Positions 37,541 to 49,770 are shown, numbered from the stretch's first letter. The stretch is DNA of 64,000 nucleotides from Nilaparvata lugens (GCF_014356525.2 NC_052506.1:29952192-30016191), one strand, 5' to 3'. Numbers and translations are program-made. Notes: generated by a model from the sequence alone, not told the origin.

Positions 37541-37838
37541 TGCATAAAATATCTTTTCCTATTGGTGGATTTCAAATAATCCGCGATGACGCAATTTAAT
37601 ATTGCCAAATAGTCCATATCACTAGAGCATATTACCATCTTAAAATTGAATATTTTTATCCTTAACTCTTATTTTATTTTAATTACATTGTTCCGTTCAT
37701 GCTACAACAATTACAAATTTCTATAATTTTAATAAAGACCACGTGGAGATTTTAAATTAAATACCTTTTAGCGCCGAGCGAATATTGTGGTCTGATTGGT
37801 AAACAGTCAGATTCGGCTCGAGTGTACAGAATGTATCA

Positions 37839-38589
37839 ATGCGCGTAGAAAAATTAGGCCTCACTTCCTTTTTATTTTCTATTATGTTTTTGTATTTTAT
37901 ATTTGCTCACATAAATATCAATAAACATTTATACATATCATTCAAACATTCACATTATTATACATTATTCAAACTTTTGAATGAAAATCTCATTAGAGAT
38001 GTGAGATATAACTTTAGACGGTTTATGGTTCAGGTTCCACATTCGAATTTAACGATATTCCAACATTCATATTATTTCAATGGTCTTAGATTGTTCAATC
38101 TAGTGTCGCAATATCTAAATTGCCAGGAACTTTCACATTCATTTCTTAAATGTTTGAAAAACTACCTGCTCAGTGTTAATGACTGTGAATCATTTCTGAA
38201 AATTGTCAGATGATATTCTTAAATAAGAAATTCCATCATTTATTATTATTGAATCCTGAATAATAATCTAATAAACATATCCTTCCTTAGAGTATGCATT
38301 TTGCATTGTAAATTTTCTATTTTTGGTTTTATCTCTGTATGCCTTTTATTTTTCACATAATGTAACTACTTCATCCTTGTTTTCATCTGATGGGCTACCG
38401 TAGCAGAAAAAATGCCAAGTTTATTTATAGAGCGGAGCGGCCTATTTTTAGTTGTTTTATTAGGAGTAGTACACCCCAATCGGGCTTATGCCTAGGGTTG
38501 TCCACTTTTATTTCACATTTTTATATCTTTCTTTTTTATTCTGTATTATGTTTGTTTGTGAAATAAATGAATTGATTGATTGATTGATT
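37839..38589 (+). pseudogene. LINE 3' end, C-terminal ORF part and (ATTG)n tail
   Basis: The plus-strand frame 37839-38213 ends with a typical non-LTR C-terminal segment (HSYYFNGLRLFNLVSQYL, then a LKCLKNYLL-like end). It is followed by a 3' UTR (gagcggagcggcctattttt; gggcttatgcctagggttg), a polyadenylation-like aataaatga and an attgattgattgatt tail at 38571-38589. The different tail and UTR mark a LINE family distinct from the (TTGAA)n one. The 5' truncation point lies between 37540 and 37839. Confidence 0.8.
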
Positions 38590-39050
38590 CACATCCTTTA
38601 TTTGCATGCTATAAATATACGAAACCCTCTTGCCCTCGTCTTAACGAATGCTACCTAGATGCAATTATTTTGCTAGCGAGTATCTGATTAAATTGTAGAT
38701 GTTCGGCTTGATCGTTATTGACATTGCCGACAGGCAGTGTTTATATAGAACCTTACCTCAAATTCAAACGATATTATTAATTTATTAAATAATTGAGAAC
38801 TTGATTTTCATTTCAAATTGCTAGCCATAATCTTAGCCTTCCTAGTCGTTATCGTCTTATCCTTATCTTCGATTGATAACACCATTGGTGACAGATATTT
38901 TGGTTTTTCTGTCTGGGACCCTGAAAGTTCATTTCAATTAATTGAGTTTTTATTGGTATCAAAATGTACCATGACAACATAAAGAGTAGTCTTATCGTAG
39001 TTTCAAATATGTTGCCGCCAATCGTCATTACGTTATTCCCCTAAACTATT
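38590..39050. other. Nothing recognised
   Basis: AT-rich sequence without open frames or repeats that I could place. Confidence 0.4.
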
Positions 39051-39052
39051 CT

Positions 39053-39124
39053 CGTTTTTAAGAATGAGGCTTACAGTTCAATGAACAAGGAAAGTTGTGT
39101 GAGTCTACCACACCAGACTTTTTC
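39053..39124 (+). repeat. R1 terminal fragment
   Basis: Contains agaatgaggcttacag, then aaggaaagttgtgtgag and a ccacaccagactttt end, matching the 3' end of the short R1 copy at 49557-49770. Confidence 0.7.
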
Positions 39125-39840
39125 TATATAAATCGTGGAGTGGAAAAACATAATTGACTATGAAATGTTGCAAACAGAATAAATTGAAAGTCCAGTTAAA
39201 GTCAATTGAACATTCTTGCCGTTTTCAATATTTTCAAACGTACTTTCGTTGAAAAATGTCTTCTGTCAAGTATTTCTAATCATCAGATTTATCACAATGA
39301 TGTATTTTTCAAATAAAAAAGCATTCTAACCCCTATTCGCTTGTAGGATGATCTAATTTTTTGATTGGGGAGAAGAATGAAGTATGATTACTCATTTAAT
39401 TATCGAAGCAGGTACCAAATTGATGATACCTAGACTGTTACAAGACCACAAACCGATGATAGGAACAAAATTGAATTTCATGTTTTAGAACCAAGGATTG
39501 CAATGAAAAATTTTCCCTTCTCATAGAAAATTTGGTTAGTGACTGGTTGAAGGGGTTCTTTGTTAAAACCAACGGAGCAATCAATCAATGCATGATATAA
39601 TAATTGGGAAATATTTTTGAATCAATAATTCGAAAATGACGAGAGGAACAGGGGAATTGAATAAGTTCCTCCTCAAATATGAAAGGATCATATACATGAT
39701 ATACATGAAAGGATCCGTAATATATGTTAATAATGATAATAGTATGAATATAACAATATAATAATAATCCAGTGTTCTGAAATTGAAAACATTTATCATC
39801 GTGTGATAATTATCAAGTTCAAATATGATATTCTTTTTTT
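39125..39840. other. Nothing recognised
   Basis: A minus-strand frame at 39581-39871 is hydrophobic and AT-driven, and its 5' end lies inside R2. No domain. Confidence 0.4.
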
Positions 39841-39843
39841 TTG

Positions 39844-40573
39844 ACCGAGCGAAGTGAGGTGTAAGATTCAAGTCGACGGTTTTGCATTTCTCTTTATGTT
39901 AATATTTATTCATGTTCCGCATTTACGGCGAAACGCGGCTATAGATTTTCATGAAATTTGACAGGTATGTTCCTTTTTGTATTTCGCTTCAACGTATGTA
40001 TAAGGTTTTTTGAAATTTTGTATTTTAAGGATAAAACAAAAGGAAAAGGAGTCTCCAATATTACCGTGAAAATTAGACTATAGAATTATTTATCATCAAT
40101 CAGCTGTCGATTGGTTTATTAACTGCAGGCCATGACGCATGCAATTAATATCTCAATGTAACTTGGCTATGACAATGTAGACTATTATTTGGATGCAATT
40201 AATAACTAAAATAACATAGTATTCTCTCTCGACTATGACGCATGCAATTAATAACTAAAATAGCATAGTATTTTCTCTCGACCTTTCTCTGCTCCCACTC
40301 GGGCTAACCTGTTGCTAGTATGTCTTGAAGGAGATTAGCTTTTAATGCTGGCATTCTTGATACACCAACTCTTTAGATACACCAACTCTTGATACACCAA
40401 CTCAACAGCCTTTAGCCGTTAGAGTTTAACAGCTTCTTTAACAGCCATAAGCCGTTTTCACAGTAGATATCTCGCCGACACCGTCATACCGACAGGATTT
40501 ACTCTGATGGACAGTGCAAGAGGAGGCTGTGGTTTATTACTGCGCGAGGTCTACTGTTCACAGAACTACTAGT
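39844..40573 (+). repeat. R2 dispersed repeat, uninterrupted copy of about 730 bp
   Basis: Runs from accgagcgaagtgaggt to gaggtctactgttcacagaa and actactagt. It includes the region shared with 63637-64000 (tttcatgaaatttgacagg). The middle holds a partial duplication (gacgcatgcaattaataact-type phrase at about 40187-40281) and three copies of gatacaccaactctt at about 40360-40404. Both ends carry a GAGGTCTA-like word in the same direction. No ORF. Confidence 0.85.
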
Positions 40574-41100
40574 CTACGCTAAGAACCTAAGATACACGTG
40601 ACCACCAAGAGATCTCTGTATACAAGTTGTGAATAATGCTAGGAGGGCACTTGAACATCACTGGTGAATAATGAAAATACAATGATGTAAAAGAATACCT
40701 GTGTAAAGCAGAAAGCTTGTGTGAGTGATATTATCAACATCAAACGCCAAATAAAAACTCAATAATTACCATTTTGTGGAGAGTACTGTCATAACTCATC
40801 TCACAGTATTCGAGTATCAGTCCATAAAATGAAAAATTAATGAAGTGAAGTGTTTATTACATGAGCTGTGGGTCTCATTTGTGACATTCATTTCAATGAG
40901 GAAAAATAAATGTTCAGGCAAACAGTGTGCTCTTTCTAACTGCATGTATGTTCTTTCACACTGTTCCTTTCTAAAAGGACTTCCTTCTCTAACAACTCCT
41001 CCTCTATATGGATTATATTCATAAGAGCATACAGCATACACTATACGAGGAGTGAGTTCATCTGGAACGTGAGTTGTCCCAACAAGCCACAATTTGCCAC
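40574..41100. other. No recognised gene
   Basis: A minus-strand frame at 40817-41092 has ordinary composition (MWLVGTTHVPDELTPRIVY at its start) but no domain that I recognise and no obvious upstream promoter or splice partner. Confidence 0.3.
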
Positions 41101-41129
41101 AAGCTCATTACTAAAATTATTCAAAGGCA

Positions 41130-41280
41130 AAACATCTCTCTCTCTCCCTTACTCCAACTTCTTTCACACTCACACCTCATCCCACTCTTGCCCTCAATAA
41201 ATAATTTCTTCATTTTTTCCACTTCTTTCTCTCTCTTTCAGGCATAATATGCAGAGCAAAAAGCATTGCGAAAACAGAGG
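41130..41280 (+). other. Pyrimidine tract with acceptor-like AG and short candidate exon
   Basis: A CT-rich stretch ends ctttctctctctttcag near 41241, a good splice-acceptor shape. It is followed 37 bases later by acagaggtgcgt, which has a donor-like gtgcgt. If used, it would make a very short exon. Simple-sequence chance is at least as likely, and no reading frame across a larger gene supports it. Confidence 0.15.
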
Positions 41281-41411
41281 TGCGTTACCCAGTCCCTACT
41301 CATCCAACACATTATTATATGGGAGCTCGTTCTGTTTTTCCAAATGAATAAATTCCATTCTCGCTTTGAACTTTTGCCTCTGTAGAAGCAAAGTGAATTA
41401 GTCATACGTGG

Positions 41412-41489
41412 AAAAGGGGATGAGTGATGGAGAAGAGGGGATGAGTGATGGTGAAGAGGAGGTAAGTGACGGGGAAGAGGGGGTGAGTG
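41412..41489. repeat. Minisatellite, about 21-22-bp units
   Basis: ggggatgagtgatggagaag and its variants recur three to four times (gggatgagtgatggtgaag, aggtaagtgacggggaag, gggggtgagtgcag). Purine- and G-rich. Confidence 0.88.
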
Positions 41490-41689
41490 CAGAATGCATG
41501 AAAACACGAATCGTGCAAGCGACAAAGATCAAAACCTAAGCAAGCTGCCAGATTGCAGATTGTACTGGTACCAAAATACAAGTTTCGGAAAATATGAAAT
41601 TTGCGTACCTTCAGCCTTAAGGGGTAAGAGCTTACCAGTCAGTCACTGGAGAGGATATATATGTCACTGGTTGGATATAATCATATGAA

Positions 41690-42230
41690 TTCCACTGACT
41701 TCTGCATCTTCAGGAACTTCAGAGCTCCATGAATGATTTTCGTTCGATTAGAATAGATCGAGAGTTGAATATTTCGATATATGCTATACAAGATCATTTT
41801 CTACAAGTTTACAGCAGTCACTGGACATAGAGGATATTTTGGCAGTGACAATACTTCACTTACTCGAGGCTGATCGGCAGCTGATCAGTGTTTTTAGCAC
41901 AAATTTTATTTAACTCAACGTCACACTTCCCCGGGTTAATAATGTTCTTATACAATTACTCAATGTACCTAAAATGCACTGTATTTATGCAATGTACATT
42001 TGCAATAATAACTATAATTCATGTTTTCTTATAGGAGATAACTAGTGACCCCTTGGGTTGAAGAACTCGCTCATGAACTATTGTATTGATCTCTGAAATC
42101 CGTAACTTGTGATTATTCAGGGTTGGTGAAAATATTATTAATGAAATAGTTAAATATTTATTTTAAGAGTACGATATGACAGTAGGTTCCATAGGGATCC
42201 TATTCCAATTGCAAAAAACTACTTTCTGTC
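41690..42230. other. Nothing recognised
   Basis: AT-rich, no open frame or repeat identified. Confidence 0.4.
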
Positions 42231-42234
42231 GCTT

Positions 42235-42475
42235 CAAATTCAAAACTTTCGTCCGCCATCTTGGATCCGTCATATCCTCATATGGATCCAACTTCATTTT
42301 TTTCAAATGGGAGAGTGGTAATGAGATACAATCATGATTTCTATACAGAATTTCAAAAGAAAACTAATCACGAAACCAGCACATCGATATATCAAACCAT
42401 TTTAATGATCTCAACTTTTAAAGATACTAATATATTATACAAAAATGAAATGAATGAGTACCTACATTGAATAAT
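42235..42475 (+). repeat. Dispersed repeat shared with 48620-48845
   Basis: The stretch from ccgccatcttggatccgtc through acagaatttcaaaagaaaac to aaatgaaatgaatgagtacc matches 48620-48845 in the same orientation at moderate identity. The 69-codon frame across it has no counterpart frame in the other copy, so it is unlikely to be coding. Confidence 0.65.
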
Positions 42476-42479
42476 CAGT

Positions 42480-43460
42480 TGTTAGTGAACACTAGTAGTA
42501 GCTTATACTGACAAATTTAACACTTTGAACAGGAAAAAATTTGTCAACGTCATAGCAACTGCTATAGACTTGATGAATCAAATATGTATTATTCAGCAGA
42601 AGGACAGTCTGTGTGATAACTCCCTGCATTTTCCATTTGCACTCTCTTTCTTCTGCCAATTAATGGTAAATAGATCAATAGGGTTCTGGTACAATCAGTA
42701 GCTAATTTGAATCATGTAGAGCAGGGTTTTCAATTTTCTTTTGTGATCAAAATGAATAGAAATATGAAGTAATATTATACTGCACCGTATAGACTATGAA
42801 AAGTGATGAAGAGAACTTACAAAACATAGTCTACATTATTTACCCTTTCAAGTTTCAGTAATCCACTTGAAAAAAAAACTGGAATGAGAAATCGCTGAAA
42901 AGCTGATCAGCTAATTTTTGCTTAATTTCAAAGTACACCAGACACAACATTTGTGACACAAAACCTTAGCTAAATTTGTTCACCTTCACATAATTTGAAC
43001 ATTTTCTGTTGATTAGTTCTTGTAAAAGTTATGTATACGCTGAAAATCCGATATTTCGCTGAAAAACACCAACGATTGTACGCATTTTTATGGTGTTATT
43101 TCGAAGCCCTTCATATAAAACATTTGTACATCTCAGCTGAACTTATATTCTCGAATTTGAACATTATCGGTTTATTATGAAGTCCTTCTTTTTGGAAAAC
43201 AAAATTTTTGAACACTAGCTGAAATTCTTCATGGAATTGAACATTTTCTGTGATTAAGTACTTGCAAAAGCTTAGAAAACTCAAATAAAACGCTGGTAAA
43301 ACTATGGAACCGCGATTTGGGGCGTATCTTTTGTAAAATCTTGTAGCTCTCTCAAGACGAAATTTCTTGATGACCTTAGCTGAGCTTCTGTGCCAAATTT
43401 GGACATATTCTATTCATTTGTGGTTGAAAAACTAAGGAAACGTACAAATCGCTTGAAAAC
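42480..43460. other. Nothing recognised
   Basis: AT-rich sequence. Phrases such as gaacattttctg recur loosely between 42990 and 43400, suggesting an old degenerate repeat. No gene. Confidence 0.35.
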
Positions 43461-43466
43461 ACTCGA

Positions 43467-44361
43467 TTTTGGGCGTAGATGATAGGAGACTACAAAATAA
43501 TGTCGTATTTTGAGTGTATAAAACTCAGCGGTTATCCTTATAGCTGCCATTTTGTTCTTTTCACTTGAGAATTTTTATCTCAAGAACAAAATAATGTATT
43601 GATCTGAAATTTGGCATGAATATTTATGCTATAAAGACTCAACTTTAGAAAAAAAATGTAAATTTTCAAAATGGCAGTCATTTTAAATTTTTGATTGAAA
43701 ATTTCACATATACCGTTCACTTTATAGAAAATTTACACGACACAAGAAAGTTAGCAAATTCTATCAAGATTTCAAGGAAACATTTATCATGATTGGTCGG
43801 AGAATAACAGAGAAATTTATCATTTTCGTATTGCATGCACGACCATTTTTCGAAATTTAAACATCAATATTAAATTTTCAATCCCAATTGTATTCAAGAT
43901 GAAGCTTTAAAACTCGGTATGGCTCCATATGGCCATCTAGCTGATTTTACAATGTTTTTCAGATGATCTTGTTTGTTCATGATCATGCATGCTGTACGAA
44001 AATGATTAATTTCTCTGTTATTCCTCAATCAATTTCAATAAATGAGGTATCATTGAGATCTAGATGGAATGTGCTAACTTTTTTGTCTCTTGTAAATTTC
44101 CTGTAAAGTGAACGGTTTTCGTGAAATTTGCAATCAAAAATTTAAAATGGCCATCATTTTGAAAATTCACATCGAAAATTTTTATTTTATTTTTTAAATT
44201 TGAGTCTTTATAGCATAAATATTCATACCAAATCTCAGATCAATACATAATTTCTTGAGATAAAAATTCTTAAGTAATGAAAAAAAACAAAATGGCAGCT
44301 ATAAGGATAACCGCTGAGTTTTGGACACTTCAAATACGACATTTATAGTATCCTATCATCC
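43467..44361. mobile_element. Long hairpin element, about 895 bp, two ~385-bp arms
   Basis: The left arm (gatgataggagactac..., aactcagcggttatcctta, tagctgccattttgtt, aatatttatgctataaagac) returns inverted in the right arm (gtctttatagcataaatatt, aacaaaatggcagctataag, gataaccgctgagtt, tatcctatcatcc). Central loop is about 43860-43985. Non-coding, MITE/foldback type. Arms diverge by perhaps 10-15%. Confidence 0.9.
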
Positions 44362-45905
44362 AGGAACAATACCCTAAAATGTTCAACACTACTTCTGAAA
44401 CACTCTGTATATAGAGCTTATTTTATTTACTGTAAATACAACTCTATTTCATATATATTTTTCAATATATTGTATATTCATAGTGAGGTCCTCGTTATGG
44501 TGGCAGTAGAGAAAGATAGGAGAACAGTGTTCCCGATTCTCTGCAATTCCACTACCTTCTATGAAGGATAGGTGATAATAGTATAGCTAATGTCATATTA
44601 ACTATTCATTCTTGTTAAAGATAATCAATAAATTATATTCAATTCGTAAAGAAAATAGATATTCTCAAACATTCATAGAGCTAGAAAAGGATAGTGCTAT
44701 TTGCTCTATTGAATGACAGACAAGGATAGCAACACCAATATCAATCAAATACTGTCATGATATACCACTATTGAAATCAATCAAATACTCATAAATATAC
44801 ATACATAATACAAAATACATTAAAATAAAGAGCTCTAATCTAATCAAATACTCTGAAACGTAATCCTCACTATATTTTTAAAGAGGAATACACTACTAAC
44901 AGAGCTGGAGTGTTCTGTAATCGCTGTGAAGTCACTGCACGGAGTGCAGCGCTCCTACTAGGTACTTCTTGTAACTATTTGGTCGATTTTAAGTGCTCTG
45001 AGCGCTACCTAGCAGTGAATCCACAAACTCTCAAGCGCTGGTAATACGATTTTTGTGTTATTCACAGACCTGAGGAAGCTCTTTTGTAAATAGTAGTTTC
45101 GATAAGTTTTCATACAATCTTTTCAAGATTTTTGAGATCATCAGTCTCATCATATCAGGATTTTGAAACCGTATAATCTCATTACAAGTTTGAAGTGAAT
45201 TATTATTACCGTATTCAAGGTACACTGTTAAAGCCTGTAGGCCTGTTGATTGATTATTATTTAAATTGAACCTGCCACAAATAGTATATCAAATAGTTGA
45301 ATATTATGATAGTATTATTTGATGATTTTTCGTTCCATTACAGATTTTAAGATATAAAAAACTTGAATCTGGAATAATATATATTTATATAATATGAGAA
45401 CACTTATATCGGTATGAAGTGTTAATAATTTTCAACCAATGTCATCACCTGTATCGTCATAAATTCATGATTCGTAAATAAGTTGAAAGCATATATAAAT
45501 GTAAATATAATACATGAAATTTGAGGTGAATAATTATTATGTTGTGTTAAATTTCTAGTTCCTCCAGCCACTGCAGTGCATCAGTTGTACAATTTATGAG
45601 CTCCTCTATGGCACCTTCAAACCTATACCTTGGACATTCGTGGACATGCGTGCGCTATTTCTCTGTTCTAGAAGTTTTCTTTGTTTTGGTGGGTCCACTG
45701 TACTGACCAGTGCGTATAGAATGTAGTTATATCCCATACTCACTGGTACTGACTGAAAGCAACACGCATAATTGGACTTGACCTGAAAGCTGGACGTATC
45801 CAAGTTGCCCACCCTGGTTGATTTTTATCAATATATATATCTCGATGTAGTGGATGTCACCCATAAATTCATTGTAAAATTTAATAATGGAAGTATGACC
45901 AACAT
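44362..45905. other. No recognised gene
   Basis: A minus-strand frame at 45606-45812 and a plus-strand frame at 45805-45987 have ordinary composition but no domain, and the latter runs into the foldback element. The rest is AT-rich. Confidence 0.4.
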
Positions 45906-46017
45906 CCTACCAGGACTTCCTATATACCGGACCTGTGCCTACAAAAAAAATGCCGCCGTATGTGGTCTTCCGGCGTTGATATTTTAAACGGGAACTAGAC
46001 GAACTAAGATGGGCTTC

Positions 46018-46872
46018 CATTCTAAACAATTTTCAAATTTTGGGCTCAAAAAATACGACCGTGAGGGACTGCGAAAGTTTTCAAATTTGGCGGGCCAGCT
46101 TCACAGTTAGCCCGCGACCATCACCGTTCTTGAAGATGAATGTGTCATTCGATAGAGCGAATTTTGGGCTTTCATTCTATACCCATTAATATTCAATATT
46201 ATCAATCAATATTCATAATTATCTATACCATTATTAAATCAATAATTACGCTGTGGCGGAGGAAAAACGTTATAGGCCGTGGCGGGGGGGGGGATGGATT
46301 AAACCAGGTCCCTTATCGCCCCCAGGGACGGAGAATTCCAGGAAAATGTGATGAAAATCGATGGAACAAGTCTTAAGCTATCTTATGATACTATTTTCAA
46401 ATTTTGTCCTCGATAATCAATCCGTCAGCGGGGGGGAGGAGGGTTGTATGTAACCAGGTACCTTGCCGTCCCCAGGAAAGTTGTATTTCAGGGAAATTTG
46501 ATGGAAATCGATAAAACAAGTCTTCAGCTATCATATGATACCACTTTCAAATTTTAGGCTCAATAATCACGCCATCAGCGGGGGGAAGGGTTGCAGGTAA
46601 CCAGATTCCTTGCCGCCCTCAGGGAAGGTGTATTCAAGAAAAATTTGATGGGAATCGATGAAACAAGTCCACAGCTATCATTTGATACCATTTTCAAATT
46701 TTGGGCTCAACAATTACGCTTTCAGTGACGGGAAGAGCTGTAGGTAACCAGCTCCTTGGCCGCCCCAGGAAAGGTGTATTCCAGAAAAACTTCATGGAAA
46801 TCGATGTAACAAGTACTCAGCTAACATATGATACTTTTTTCAAATTTTGGGCTCGACAATTACGCTTCCACC
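46018..46872 (+). repeat. Left tandem array of the foldback element
   Basis: The unit landmark gata(c)...tttcaaattttgggctc recurs at about 46388, 46536, 46683 and 46829 (146-148 bp apart), with more degenerate units before it. Each unit also holds a G-rich gtcagcgggggg-type patch, a ccttgccgcccccagg-type patch and a gatggaaatcgatgaaacaa phrase. Confidence 0.9.
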
Positions 46873-48270
46873 TCAATTGTTGAGCTCAAAATTTGAAAAT
46901 GGTATCATATGATAGCTGAGAACTTGTATAATCTATTCTCATCAAGTTTTTACGGAATACATATTTCCTGGGGGCGACAACGGACTTGGTAACTTACAGC
47001 TCTTCCCGTCACTGAAAGCCTAATTGTCGAGCCCAAAATCTGTAAGTGATATTGTATGATATCTAATGACTTGTTTCATCGATTCTCATCTAATTCTCTT
47101 GGAAAACTCCTTCTCTGTGGGCGGAAAGCGACCAGGATACCAACAACCCTTCCCCACCACTGACGGCGTAACTGTTGTGCCTAAAATTTAAAACTGGTAT
47201 CATATGATAGCTGTGGACTTGTATCTTCGATTTCCATCACAGTTTTCTGGAATACACACTCCCTGGGGGCGGCAAGGTATCTGGTTACCTACAACCTTCC
47301 CCCCCTCCGCTGACGGCGTGATTGTCGGGCCCAAAATTTGAAAGTGGTATCATATGATAGCTGTAGACTTGTTTCAACGATTTCCATTCATTTTTTTTAA
47401 TACGCCTTCCCTGGGGGCGGCTAGGGACCTGGTTACCTACAACCCTTGCACCCCGCTGACGGCGTGATTATCGAGCCCAAAATTTGAAAGTGGTATCATA
47501 TGATAGCTGTAAACTTGTTACATCGATTTCCATCAATTTTTTCTTGAATACACCTTACCTGAGGGCGGCAATGGACCTGGTTATCTACAACCCCCCCCCC
47601 CTCTGCTGACGGCGTGATTATTGAGCCCAAAATTTGAAAGTGATATCATATGATAGCTGTGGACTTCTTTCATCGATTTTAATCGAATTCCCATGGAATA
47701 CACCTTCCCTGGGGGCGGCAAGGGACCTGGTTACCTACAACCCTTCACCCCCGCTGACGATGTTATTGTTGAGCCCAAAATTTGAAAGTGGTATCACATG
47801 ATAGCTGAAGACTTGTTTCATCGATTCTCATCAAATTTTTCTGGAATACACTTTTCCTGGTGCGCCAAGGGACCTGGTTTAATACAATCTCCCCCGCCCA
47901 CGGGCCTATAACGTTTTTCCTCTGCACACAGCGTAATTATCGAGCCCAAAATTAGAAAATGATATAGAATGAAAGCCCGAAATTCACTCTATCGAATGAC
48001 ACATTTATCTTCAAGAACGGTGATGGATGCGGGCTAACCGTGAAACTGGCCCTCCGAATTTGAATACTTTCGAAGTCTCTCACGATCGTATTGTTTGAGC
48101 CCATAATTTGAAAATGGTATAGAATGGAAGCCCAAAATTCGCTCTATCGAATGACACCTTCAGCTTCAAGATCGGTGATGGTCGCGGGCTAACCGTGAAG
48201 CTGGCCCGCCAATATATAAACCCTTATAAACCCCATTTCCGGTTGAGCCCAAAATTTGAAACTTGGATAT
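46873..48270 (-). repeat. Right tandem array of the foldback element
   Basis: Inverse units with landmark ggtatcatatgatagctg at about 46901, 47048, 47197, 47346, 47492, 47641, 47789, 47960, 48116 and 48261: spacing 146-149 bp, longer (156-171 bp) near the outer end. Each typical unit contains the 12-bp palindrome tatcatatgata. Confidence 0.9.
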
Positions 48271-48482
48271 TCTGGAAGCCAAAAAAAGCATTGAATATTA
48301 GCATATGTTTCGAATGTTGGTCTCGATATGTTGGGGCCAGCTTCACGGCGGTAACTGAGACGCTCTCTAACAGCTGATTGGTGATTTTTTCCTAGTAGGA
48401 ATTTCTTTAAGACCACCACATTCGGCGGCCATTTTTTTCTTTTTTTCTAGGCTCAGGTTCGATAGTATATGGAAGGTCCTGA

Positions 48483-49139
48483 TCCTACACATCTCGCACC
48501 ACTTCAATCTTTCTAATAATTATGAAAACAGCTAAATATATTCTACAAGGATGATTCACAGTAGGTTTTTCTTGGGAGACTAATCGAAATATAAAACTGC
48601 TCTTCACCAACTACTACTTACTATCACTTAACAAATTTCGTCCACCATATGAATCCAAATTCAATTTCTTAGATCGGAAGGTGGTCATGTGATATCGATA
48701 CACAATTAATGATTCCAATACAGAATTCCAAAAGAAAATTAATATCGAGAAACGCACATTGATAATATCTCGAAAACTTTCAACAATATTCTCATTAAAT
48801 TTTGAAGATACTAAGAAATCATACAAAAATAAAATAAATGAGTACATTTGAAAAAAATAGAATCTTCCATTTTCTTATCGACCAAATGCGATAATTATGT
48901 GATGCATGATTTTGAACCGCCTTGACGAGCCGAGAAGAATTGTGCTGTAGTACGATGAGATACACTAAATTAAGTGCATCTAACGGGTGATTCTCATAGA
49001 ATATGATCTTATGAAATTTGATTGAGTTGGTGATTATGATTGGAGCTAAAACTTGGGTGTTCTCCAAAATAGAAGGAGCATTGTTGTCAGGTGGACCTAG
49101 ACTCTATCAGGTCTCAAAATGTGGAGCACGAAATAACCC
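48483..49139 (+). repeat. Repeat copy (48620-48845) and unrecognised flank
   Basis: The part at 48620-48845 matches 42235-42475. The remainder has two minus-strand frames (48614-48847 and 48819-49067) without domains. No gene. Confidence 0.5.
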
Positions 49140-49556
49140 AAGAGGGATATTGGAATATACATTTGAATATTAACAATCGGACGATATTGATCAAAAACTA
49201 GACAGAATCCATCAGAATTATTTTTCTTGAAAAGCTACTCATTTTTGAGAAACTGTAACTCAGTACAAATTGGAGATACAGAGTTACAAATTATATCATT
49301 CTATTCAGAATTCTATGATCTAATAAAAAAACATGAGCGAATTTTTATGTACGATTACTAGATTTGGTGGAAATAGCTGAAAACTGAGAAATTAACGAGA
49401 ATACGAGGTTTTTGGGCCACTCTGTATCTAGCACATGGAAATTTTGCTTGTGAAAATTGGTTCTGGACTTCTCTTACGTATCCAAACAATATATTAGGAA
49501 ATCAGAAGTATGAGATGGAAGCACACCCCTTTTTTCATGTCTATATTGACTGGACT
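49140..49556 (-). repeat. R3 dispersed repeat joined to R1
   Basis: Reverse-complement match of 3096-3530: the gccactctgtatctagcac phrase near 49430, the ggttctggacttct region near 49465, and ttgactggac next to the R1 start at 49557. About 75-80% identical by eye. Confidence 0.7.
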
Positions 49557-49770
49557 ATTTTTACTTTCCTTGCCCTATTACCGTAGGTAAGGAAAGTATT
49601 GCTTTCCAAAAAAATTTAAGGTACCCTAATTTCATGTTTTCTATACGTCTCAAGGTTCCCTGAGTCCAAAGGTTCCTGAGGCCAATCGGCATAATGTTCC
49701 TCGTTCAAGAATGAGGCTTATAGATCAATGAGTAAGGAAAGTTGTGTGAGTGTACCATACCAGATTTTTT
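49557..49770 (+). repeat. Short complete R1 copy (214 bp)
   Basis: Has the 5' hairpin (actttccttgccctattacc paired with ggtaaggaaagt), gtattgctttcc, then jumps from ccctgagtccaaagg to aagaatgaggcttatagatc and the 3' end aaggaaagttgtgtgag...ccagatttttt. It retains both ends but lacks the roughly 600-bp middle of the longer copies. Confidence 0.85.

Larger units (their letters stand above)
45910..48482. mobile_element. Foldback element with ~148-bp tandem units in inverted arms
   Basis: The outer ends pair: left caggacttcctatataccgg...cctgtgcctac, an A-run and tgccgccgtatgtggt against right, reversed, caggaccttccatatact...cctgagcctag, an A-run and tggccgccgaatgtggt. Inside, tandem units of about 148 bp run towards a centre near 46872, where orientation flips (ctcaattgttgag). 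The left arm (about 0.96 kb) has about six units, the right (about 1.6 kb) nine to ten. There is no transposase. The structure matches foldback elements with tandem-repeat terminal arms. Target duplication not resolved. Confidence 0.85.

Noticed and set aside
45606..45987. Two opposing short frames as a gene pair
   Set aside because: No domain, no splice or promoter support, and the second runs into a foldback terminus.
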